Part shown: positions 56,201 through 64,000 of the stretch, piece after piece | Layout of the letters: each line of letters begins with the position of its first letter | Numbering within the stretch: position 1 is the first letter of the stretch | Assembly: GCA_000151295.1 (NCBI GenBank) | Contig: GG745341.1 | Coordinates: 699,787 to 763,786 of the forward strand | Reading direction: 5' to 3' | Origin: Allomyces macrogynus ATCC 38327 | Lineage: Eukaryota; Blastocladiomycota; Blastocladiomycetes; Blastocladiales; Blastocladiaceae | DNA: 64,000 bases | Notes under the pieces: model-generated | What the model was told of the DNA's origin: nothing | Databases searched by the model: none | The model's input: the letters and a program-made list of their open reading frames with translations, nothing else | Program-made: the position numbers and the translations under genes

Positions 56201-59200
56201 ATCGACAGCGCGAGCGACGCCCACTGCGCGACGCCCGCGTGCGTGTCCGAGCACAGCGTGTGCAGCACGCCCATGGTCGTCTTGATATTGACTGACGAGT
56301 GCGTATACACATGCACCATGACGAGCGCAAGCGCGCCGCCCGCACGCGTGTCCGGGTCGCGGTTCTCGACAATTTGCGAGACCAGGTACTGCGAGAGCGA
56401 CGCGACCGCCGACCCGGCCGCAGCGAGTTCGGCCACTTTGCCGATAACGTGCGCCGCGACCCACCGCACGGCACCATCGGCACACGTGTTCCCGTGCTGC
56501 GCAATCTCGAGAATCGACTTGGCCGCTAAGGCCGAGAAACTCGCGGTCTGCGACGCCTGGCCGCCGCCACCGCTGCTATTGCCGCCGCCCGTGCTGCTAG
56601 TGTTGTTGTTACCACTCGCGGCAGCAGCGTTCGTCTGCAACATCGTCGACGAGCACACTTGCAGCGCCGTTAAGACATTGACGAGCAGCGCCGTCTTGCG
56701 TCCTGGCCGTTCCTGCTTCTGCTTGAGAATGCGCACATAATTCTCGAGAAACGCCTCCTGCGTCGCCGGCAAGATTTGCGGGAACAGCGTCCCGTAGAGC
56801 GTGATCGCCGAATTGATCAGCGCGAACCCGGGCGGCGATGGGCGCGGGCGGCGGTCGGCCGCGTGGAACAGCGCGAGCAAGTCGTACTCGAGACTGCCCT
56901 GGATCGGATGGTGCACGTGCCGTTCGAGCTCGGCCCACTTTTCGTAGTCAAAGAACCCGTCAGCCGGCTGCACAAACCCGGGGTCGCGGAACGCCGCGTG
57001 TTTCCCGACCAGGTCGCTCTGCACGTCGAGCGGTAACGTGGTCACGCCGTACTCGGCACACTGCCAGAAGAGAGGCCCAAACGGCGCGTTCACGGGCATC
57101 GCCTGCTTTTCAAACGCGTGGTAGACGTTGTAGTCTGGGCCGACATCAAACTTGCGCGAGTCGGCTGGGTCCTGCGCAAACACGTCACCTGTGGCCTTGA
57201 CGAGCTGCGAGTGGTACGAGTCGAACTGGGCCGGCGGGAGCAGGGCAATGCAGTCGAAGAGTCGCTTGCGAAAGAGCGCGTCGAGCTCGACGTACGTGAG
57301 CGCGATCGGGAACGCCTTGGTGGTCGCCGGGATCGGGGCCACGTTGGGCGACGCGAGCGACGGGTGGCCGAGCGTGAGCTGCACGACGTTACCGATCAGG
57401 ACCGAGAGCCGCTTCTTGATGTCTGGGTTCAGGATTTCCTGGTTGTGCACGAGGAACGTGCACACCGACTTGAGCGCGCCCTCCTTGGCGTGCAGCATCT
57501 CGTAGAGGTCGCCCGACGACGACTGCGATTTCGGGAACGCGTCCTTCCACAACAACAGGCACTGGCTCAAGTGGCCCTTGACCGTGGCGCTGCCCACGGT
57601 CATGAGCCCCGAGATCAAATTCCATGCGACCTCGTTGATGGTCAGCGAGACCTTCGGGTCCTTGGAACTCGTCTTGAGCAGATTCGACGCGAGCGAGAAG
57701 ACGTGCGTTGACAACCCCGACGGTACGTGCAGCGGGACACGATTCACAATCGTGAGCAGCGTAGCAACGGCTTGCGAATACCCAATGTACTTGCGGAACA
57801 AGTCGGGAGCCATGGCCACCGACAAGCTCGGCAAGTCTTTGTGCAGCGTGTTGAAGACGTGGTTGAACGCGGGCGTGTAGAGCGCCGGCGAGTTGAGCGT
57901 CATGCGCATCAGGCAAAACGCGCCCGCGGCCTGCACGGCGTGGGACGGGTGCCCGACAATCTTGAGCAGCGCCTCAAGCACGCTGTCCGGCAGCATCGAC
58001 GCGACCCCACTCAGGTCCGAGAACATGTCTCCCATTTCGGCCAAAACGGCGCCGAGCACCCACTTGTTGGGCACGGGCGTTTCAGGCATCGCCGGCCACC
58101 GTGCGAGATACCGTTCGACCAGGTGCTTGATCGCATTCAGCTGCGCCGTCTCGCTCATCGACTGCCCGAGCCGGCGCAAAATCACAATCACGAGTTCCTT
58201 GATCGAGACGAGTTCCGGCAGCGGCAGCGTCAGGTACCGCGGGCTCGAGAGCACATCCCCAAACAGATGTGCGACAATCGCCTCGTAGTTGGCCTGCACG
58301 TAGCTCGGCCCGAGCGCCTGCAGCAGCGCCATGTAGGCCTCGGCAACGCCGACGCGCGACTCTCGTGCATGGTACCGCAAAAACGGCGTCTGCAGCAGCG
58401 ACAGCATTTCCTCGCACGTGAGCAGCGTCTTTTCCTCGAGGTTTGGCGCGGGCGCCTCCTCCTCGGGCTCCTTGTCCTTTTTGCCCTTCTTTTTGGTGGG
58501 CTTGATGGGCGCGGCGACGGGGACGAATGTGGTTTGCGTCGGTGCGAGCACGTTGGCAATGGCCCGCGCCATGGCAATGCGCGCCTCGTAGTTGCTGCCC
58601 TCGAACCCCTTGAGCAAAGCATGCAAGAAGGCCTCGAAATCCGGGACGGTTTGGATGCCGAGACCGACGTGGCGAGCGAGGCAAGAAATACACTATTTGA
58701 TGGGGGGGGGGGGGGGGGGACGGTTGTCATAAGAGGCTGCGGGAATGCAATTGAATCACAGAAAACCCCGCGTACATCTGCCGATCCTTGTCGCACGGCC
58801 ATGCTGCGGTCCGTCAACCCCGTGCGAAACAGCTTGAGGCACTCCTTGAGCTGCACGTCAGTCAATCCTCGTGGTGCGCCGCGTACGGCGCGCGTTAACG
58901 CATCGAGCGCCTCGAGCCGCAGGTTCAGGTCGGTCGACGACGACTTGAGCAGCTTTTGCAGGACGTGCACGGTTTCCGCGAAAATGGACAGAAAATTGGC
59001 GCCAAACCGTTCCGTGAGCTTGCCGAGGACATGCACGCAGAGCCTACGCGTCGTTGCCACGCGTTAGCGCCTCGGCAAGCGGAACATTGGAACAATGGCC
59101 GCAGCGACAGCACGTACATGCGCACGGCCGTGACGGTCGTCTCGTCCTTGATGTTCTTGAAGTTGGAGTTGAGCGTGGCCTGCAAGCTCACGAGCAGGTC

Positions 59201-59628
59201 AAATGCGCGCCGGCTCTCGCCGCGCACGTAGAGCGATATGTAGCATGCGGCGATCAGGCGGCGGATGGCGCGGGTCGGGCGTACGGGGAACAGCGTCGGC
59301 GACGTGAAGAGCTGCAGACGACATTCGAGTTGCACCTGCTCGGCCTTGATAATCGACTGAGAGAGAGACCCATGCACGCGGATCAGAGGCGATAAACGCG
59401 TGGTGCGACTACAACAGGTGGGCGGAGCGCGGCACGGACCTCGGGCGCGCTCTCGAGGTCGGCAGCGAGCCGCGACAGCCATTGAAAGACCATGAGCTCC
59501 TGCTTTTCGGCCGCGAGCTCGGAGCGTATCTTTTGCTCATCGAACGCAAAGCTTGCCGGACGTCGTGGTGGTGCGGCTTCAGCAGCGGGAACCCCCGCCG
59601 CGGTGCCAAAGGCAGCAAACCCTTGCAT
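53267..59628 (-). CDS. HEATR5/Laa1 HEAT-repeat clathrin-adaptor accessory protein
   Basis: Six exons: 59628 to about 59416, 59356-59118, 59043-58776, 58692-54778, 54706-53828 and 53752-53267, about 2,000 residues (HEATR5B and yeast Laa1 are similar in size). All joins keep phase; four donors are GTACG-type. The protein is a continuous helical solenoid. Recognisable HEATR5 segments include TRAIRRLIAACYISLYVRGE, GLTDRSMAVRQGSADCISCL, LLKGFEGSNYEARIAMARAI with a Lys/Glu-rich linker after it, GHPSHAVQAAGAFCLMRM, HPIQGSLEYDLLALFHAAD, ARWVAAHV-type repeats, and the C-terminal VVYALNTRDIVLP and MVDRLLQTETQAVQVKALAF. HEATR5 proteins act with AP-1 clathrin adaptors in trans-Golgi/endosome sorting. Intron 3 contains an 18-base G run (58702-58719). 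ATG 59628 precedes a short Pro/Ala leader; the first donor could be GTTGTA or GTAGTC. Confidence 0.88.
58702..58719. repeat. 18-base G homopolymer inside a HEATR5 intron
   Basis: Eighteen consecutive G on the plus strand (C on the coding strand), placed in the polypyrimidine tract region of the third intron, about 10 bases before the acceptor at 58693. Confidence 0.9.
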
Positions 59629-60485
59629 CGTCGATCTCGTACAACGGACGGTGGTTGGGATCTGATGCGCGTGGTCGAGTGTGCTGCGAAGTAATTACGA
59701 CTTGCAGCGAGCTGCGCAGAACTGGCCCGCGTCGCGCCCGGCTGTTCCGTTCCAAGTGGCGCCTGCAGAATGCCACCGGTCGGGTGCAGTTTTTGCCGGC
59801 GCGAATGCTGTCGAGGAAGTGGAGGAATCGGCCGTCGGCCGCGGTCGCCGTGGCGACTGTGCTGCAGGCGCAAAAGAAAAAGGACTGAGGAGCACGAGGA
59901 GCAGCGGCAGAGCGTGGCTTGACCCGACGCGATGCTCTGGCGAACATGCGAAACCCACGTGTGTCTCGTGCACCAAGCAATTTGGCGAACACGTCTCACT
60001 CCTCGTGTCGTCTTTGGCCGCTTGTTGCGTGGGTCTTTTGTGGGCTCTGACAAGCAGGTGCGTCGCTGGGGCCAAGCATACTTGTGGCTTCATTGCCGCC
60101 CTCCCATTTGCCAGAATATCAATCTGGTCGTTACTTGTCTTCTGCCATGCTCATTCTGATGTCACAAGCAGAAACGACTGGTCAGCACTGGCAGCCAGTT
60201 CTCATGACTGACTGCTTGGTTATGTTGCATGACAAACTTGCTCACTTCACAACAGACCTCCAGTCAGTTGCTTGAACCAGGCTGGACGCATTCTCATATT
60301 GCCTCTTCAACTTGGTCATGATTGACTCTGTGTTCCAGCATGTTGACATCCTTGCAACACATTTTCAGTCAGAATTGTGGAATACCAACAAGATGGTTGT
60401 GTCATTGTCTGGAGTGATTGAAAGGTTGATGACTGCATTTTTGCACATGTCCCTGCTTGGTACAATGGCCACCTGTATTATAAAT
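59629..60485. other. HEATR5 upstream region passing into CpG-poor DNA
   Basis: The first 350 bp are GC- and CpG-rich and probably hold the HEATR5 promoter. From about 60060 CpG becomes rare, and after 60288 it disappears. No supported gene on either strand. Confidence 0.45.
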
Positions 60486-61054
60486 ACATATTGGGATAAG
60501 CAACCCTAAAGGGATGGGGTCCTGTGAATGTGCACTCAAGCAGGAACCTTCATGCATGAAAGGTGTTGTCTAATGGGAGTTTTATGGGTGGGTGGATTAT
60601 GGAGAAAATGGCAGGAGATTTTTCAGTGAACATGGAAGAGAAAGCAAGAGGAGAGTGAAATATATCAACCAAGTGAACAACACATTGGTCCATAACCATG
60701 CACCCATGTGCAATGGACTTGTGCCATCAAGTCACAACTCCCTTCACACAACCCAGAAAGTGCTCATCTGAACTTGGGGTTGATGCTCATGGTGGGCACA
60801 GGGTCAATGCTCATGGTGGAAGTTTTTGGTGTGTGTAAACAAGTCTTCCTGCCAGATCATTGATGGTGGGTGGCCTTGTGACAGGCACAGGGTGTACACC
60901 AGTCTGCTGTGCAAGAAGGAGTTGTCCACTGTGTGACTGGCATTTGTTACATTTTTCAAGATGAATGTGGCCTTGTGACTGGCAGAAAGATGGTGTCACT
61001 TCATACCTTGAAGCTCCCAACCAGCATGGTTGGTTTCTTGCTTGAAGCAATTCA
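60289..61054. other. 766-bp stretch with no CpG dinucleotide
   Basis: Between the CG at 60287-60288 and the CG at 61055-61056 no CpG occurs on either strand, checked line by line, while the gene regions of this window are very rich in CpG. TG and CA are in excess. The stretch covers the family I repeat copy and the start of the family II copy. Confidence 0.9.
60486..60776 (+). repeat. Dispersed repeat family I, CpG-depleted copy
   Basis: Matches 15929-16231 in inverted orientation over its whole length, starting at the same terminus ACATATTGGGATAAGCAACC. Where the other copy has TTTTTCGGCGAAC, this one has TTTTTCAGTGAAC, and similar CG to CA or TG differences recur. No coding sense. Confidence 0.8.
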
Positions 61055-61420
61055 CGTTTTCCCTTGCTGTGATGTGATTTTGTTTTCATTTCTAGTATGC
61101 GCCTTGGTCGATCACAATGCCCCCTGGAGCTGTCCGTTTCTCAGATTTCCACATCAAATGTACCAATTTCTTTGATTTCATGGCCACAGTTCATACCCTG
61201 TGTCTTGCTGCAGGCGCCTTGCTTCCATAATGCAGATCTGGCTCCTGTATGAAAACTTGAAGCAAACCACAGCAAAGACAGTCAAGAAGCGCATTGCTGA
61301 AGAATGACGTTTGCACGACATGGCTGTGGCTGCAGCCGCCAGTGTGCAACCTGCCTCGTTGTTGTTGATGGCTCCAAACACATCTGCAGGTGCGCCTGCT
61401 GCTGCTGTGACTGCACCTGT
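60849..61420 (+). repeat. Dispersed repeat family II, CpG-depleted copy
   Basis: Shares three ordered blocks with 22905-23549 (inverted): CCAGATCATTGATGGTGGG, the TTTCATTTCTAG to TTTCCACATC block, and the GTCAAGAAGCGCATTGC block. It has an extra stretch of over 100 bp between blocks one and two. The last part overlaps the broken small-protein gene. Confidence 0.75.
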
Positions 61421-61577
61421 CAGTGCTTGGCTTGTTGTTGCACTGGCGTCTGTCTTGTGCCCAAATGTTTCCAAGACCTACCCAAACTACCAGTTGCTGC
61501 TCAAGACGCCCCAGTTCAAGGCGGCTCTCAAGCGCATGCAGGACTCTCAGAAAGCAGCAGAGAAAAAAGCAGCCTGA
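61269..61577 (+). pseudogene. Broken copy of the family II small basic protein
   Basis: The frame reads KTVKKRIAEE, then TGA at 61305-61307, then RLHDMAVAAAASVQPAS and on to NYQLLLKTPQFKAALKRMQ and QKAAEKKAA before the stop at 61577. The sister gene at 23043 has an Arg CGA at the aligned codon, so the stop is a CpG-type C to T change. This copy keeps a basic/helical C-terminus that is missing from the other copy, so the intact ancestor probably had both: a basic head, an Ala-rich middle and a helical KTPQFKAALKRM tail. Function unknown. Confidence 0.5.
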
Positions 61578-61727
61578 CTAGCACCTCACTTGCTGGTGCC
61601 ACTGGTGTGTGCTGCACCCACCAACCAGCCTCCTGTTCGTCCAATTCCGTGTCCGGCTGTTCCAACTCGCCCGCAACGTCAACCATCTTGTCTCTTGGCG
61701 GCTGTGTCAGTTGCTGGGTCTCATGGG

Positions 61728-62651
61728 TCAGCTGCTGTTGTTCTGTGTGGGTTGGTGGTCATGGCTTGTCATGCCACAAATCACCCTAATGGGCTGAGAG
61801 GATTGCCGCCAATAGGGCATCATGGCACCATCTTCCTTGACGTCCTTGATGCAAGTGTGGCAGGTGCGAGTGATCGCCAGCTTGCCCTCAGTGAGCGCCT
61901 GCAGCTTGGTCTGGTCTGCCTTGTGCAGGTTGTGTCCAGCCAGTGTGCCTGCTTTTGCCAGAATAAAAGAACCACTCTCCATGGTCCTCATCATTGGTGT
62001 ACCCACCCGAGAGCGCAATCGAGACAGCTCCCTGTTTTGGCGGGCCAATAATTCTGGCAATGAGATGGCTAGATGATGAAGAATGGCAGAGGTAGAGGGT
62101 GGACAGTACAATTGAGTGATTGGTCTTTGTTCCTGCCAAGAAATGCAGGCCAAGAAAGAATTATCTCCAGATCAAGGAAATGCGCTGTATAACAATGCAC
62201 TTGTGCCTTATGACATTGGTGGTGGTGGTACTCCCACAACAAATGCCTGGGACCTTGCCAACATGGCCCTTGGGCACAATTGAGTAATGGCGCAGCGTGC
62301 TGCAGTTGGTGTTGCTGGTCTTGGTTGCGTCCATTTCATCAGCAAAGTCGGCCATTTCAGCAGCGCGTTTGGCCTTGTCAAGGCACTTGATGCATGACCT
62401 GGCATGGTAATGTTGGCAATGATCAATCTTTTGACCCACTGACTGGCCATCAACTTGCAAAATGGTGTGCAAGAAATGAGTCTATACCAATCGTTGTCGG
62501 GCAGGCCATCCATGCTAATGCAATCGAAATGGAACCAGTGATTGCAGTCAACACAATAAATGACATGCAACAAGTCACCTCTGAGCACCAACCAGTGACT
62601 GCACCCACTCACACTGGTCAATGGGAACGCGTGGAGGGAAAATGCACACAC
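61728..62651 (-). pseudogene. Decayed gene with PHD-finger-like cysteine/histidine motifs
   Basis: On the minus strand, IYCVDCNHWFHFDCISMDGL followed by PDNDWY and a Cys keeps the second half of a PHD finger (CxxC, WFHFDC, WY..C). Further down, in shifted frames, are SCIKCLDKAKRAAEMADFAD and LAITRTCHTCIKDVKEDGAM. Three or more frame changes and stops interrupt the sense. The whole stretch is CpG-poor, as is the neighbouring repeat. It is best read as a dead chromatin-reader-type or transposon-linked gene. A highly split live gene with several introns is possible but splice sites do not fit well. Confidence 0.4.
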
Positions 62652-63125
62652 GCACCTGACTTTGGTTGCAGAGTCCTGCTATGGATCCCTTTTTTTATCA
62701 GTTCAAGTTCAAAAGTTTACCCAGCAATGTTGGGAGAGCCACCCTTTGAAGACTGAATGCACAGCAGCCCTTTTACTGCTCAAAGTCTGGTGAAGAGGTC
62801 ATGCCCTTGCACCACAAGCAGACTTGCACGGAACCGAATCAGGGTGGAGAGGGTGGAGAGCAAAGGAATCAATCGGGAGCTCAACGAGGGAGCAAGCCAG
62901 AAGTATGAAATGCATGGACATAGTTTGACGCTTGTCACTCCAGGTATAGCATTTCTGTCTTGATGGAGCCTCTGCCAGGGACTTGCTGTCATCCACCATC
63001 AAGCAGGGAGCGCCTGTTTCGACGCCCACACAACACGACCAGGGCGGCTCATCCCGAACCGGCCACGACGCTGTTTTTGTCCACTCCCTCCACCCGACCA
63101 CAGAACTTGCTGCAACGCCCACACC
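62652..63125. other. Upstream region of the LEKR1-like gene; no gene
   Basis: Transition from CpG-poor repeat DNA back to CpG-rich unique DNA at about 62990. The last 100 bp are C/A-rich (CAACACGACCAGGGCGGCTC region) and probably hold the promoter and 5' UTR of the following gene. Confidence 0.4.
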
Positions 63126-64000
63126 ATGTCGGCCCCATACCAACCACCAACACGTTCCGCAGCCGGGACCCCGGCGACCGCGCCGCCCGCTCCCGTCGCG
63201 AAAGTCGCGCTGCCGCTGCCCGCCGAAATCATGGAAATGGCCGATGCGGAGACGGCGTGCACCTACTGCGGCGTCTCTTACTTGATCCTGTCGCGCATGG
63301 ACGCGCTGCAGCGCGAGTTTGCCCGGCTTGAGCGTGAACTCGACGATCGCAAGCAATTTGCGGTCGAGAAACCGGCGCTTGTAGCCGAACTCGACCAGGC
63401 AAGGGGCGCCGTCAAGGCGCTCACGACGCGCGCGCTCGATGCGGAAAGGGAGCGCGACGATGCGGTCAGCGCCAATGTGATGCTGCGCAAGCATGTTGGG
63501 ATCAGTGCGGCTGCGTTGGTATGCGTTCTCGTGCTCGTGTTGGTCGCGTCGGGACGGGAGGCTCATATTTGTGGGAAAGTGCCGTAGACGCAGCGGTCCA
63601 AGGACCTTGCTGCGCTCGAGGCCGCGCGCGAGCATGTGTACACGCGGCTGGGCTCGGCGCGAGCCGAAGTACGCGCGCTCAGGGCGGCCATGGCCGACCA
63701 GCACCGTTCTGTCGTGCAAATCGTGGCCGAATGGTACGATTGCGCGACGCTTTTATTATTGCGGCCGCTCCTCTCCCACATCTGCTTTTGTTTGATCTGT
63801 AGCAAGTCATTTGCCGATGCGGCCGTCCAGCAAGTCGCTAGTGACCTCGAGGCCAAAGCCCGGGAGCGGCTTCGCGCGCAACACGCCGAGCTGCAAGCGC
63901 ACGCCGATCATGCAAGAGAGGTTGATCGCGTTCAGTACCAGCAGCAACTGCAGGCCGCCGACGCCCACCGTGTCGAGCTCGAGCGCCAAATTGCCGACTT
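63126..64000 (+). CDS. LEKR1-like coiled-coil protein with N-terminal CxxC motif (runs off the window)
   Basis: Exons 63126-63494, 63588-63733 and 63803 to beyond 64000; phases 0 and 2, donors GTTGGG and GTACGA, acceptors CCGTAG and CTGTAG. After a Pro/Ala leader the protein reads LPAEIMEMADAETACTYCGV and SYLILSRMDALQREFARLE. The LP.EI..M....(C).YCGVSYLI phrase matches the N-terminus of vertebrate LEKR1 (Leu-, Glu-, Lys-rich protein 1) as I remember it. The rest is continuous heptad coiled coil rich in Ala, Arg, Glu and Gln (LAALEAAREHVYTRLG, AREVDRVQYQQQLQAADAH). Such proteins are found in ciliated organisms, but their role is poorly known. The single CxxC could bind metal only together with a partner. 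The assignment rests on about 20 residues, so it could be another ciliary coiled-coil protein. Confidence 0.65.

Noticed and set aside
62208..62651. Live PHD-finger gene
   Set aside because: Only half a finger is in one frame, and the downstream cysteine motifs are in other frames with stops between, so it was recorded as a relic.
1..64000. tRNA, rRNA, snRNA genes, CRISPR arrays or prokaryotic operons
   Set aside because: No cloverleaf with a GGTTCGA-type B box, no rRNA core sequence and no regularly spaced repeat-spacer array was seen; the gene structure is plainly eukaryotic. A covariance-model scan would settle small RNAs.

Overview
The window is nuclear DNA from a flagellated, GC-rich fungus, most likely a blastocladiomycete such as Allomyces or Catenaria. 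This is inference. The support is short spliceosomal introns (57 to about 120 bp), fungal-style genes (NmrA-like, M28 vacuolar/ER protease, HEATR5/Laa1, Pro-rich C2 protein, polyQ C2H2 factor) side by side with genes that only ciliated cells keep (CEP104, axonemal dynein DNAH1, CFAP410, a prominin-like protein, a LEKR1-like coiled coil). Two runs of exactly 100 N (24575-24674, 38297-38396) and several one-base indels mark it as a draft assembly.

Layout. 1-700: end of a Ser/Gln repeat protein broken by a stop. 1.9-12.7 kb, all on the minus strand: NmrA-like protein, an RS/Pro-rich disordered protein, CEP104, an M28 ER/vacuolar membrane protease. 12.7-16.4 kb: gene-poor, with a decayed leucine-rich-repeat relic and a dispersed repeat. 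16.4-22.4 kb minus: C2/proline-rich protein and a five-membrane-span prominin-like protein. 22.4-24.8 kb: gene-poor, dispersed repeat, low-quality contig ends and a gap. 24.8-37.6 kb minus: a nearly complete DNAH1 dynein heavy chain. 38.4-53.1 kb: cyclophilin (-), TBC Rab-GAP (+), C2H2 factor (-), small secreted protein (+), single-pass membrane protein (-), START protein (+), CFAP410 (+), a small unknown. 53.3-59.6 kb minus: HEATR5. 59.6-63.1 kb: a CpG-depleted repeat island with gene relics. 63.1 kb to the end: start of a LEKR1-like coiled-coil gene (+).

How they fit together. Five of roughly sixteen genes act in the basal body or cilium: CEP104 at the growing tip, DNAH1 as an inner-arm motor, CFAP410 at the ciliary base, prominin in membrane protrusions, and LEKR1-like with unknown role. 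HEATR5, the TBC protein, the START protein and the C2 protein belong to membrane traffic and lipids.

The most interesting non-genic signal is two families of dispersed repeats whose copy at 60.3-61.4 kb has lost almost every CpG by CG to TG/CA change. It contains 766 bp with no CpG at all, while sister copies at 15.9 kb and 22.9 kb keep theirs. This looks like methylation-driven or RIP-like decay. Exon joins below were worked out by hand from reading frame, splice-site dinucleotides and family conservation; they are not transcript-confirmed.
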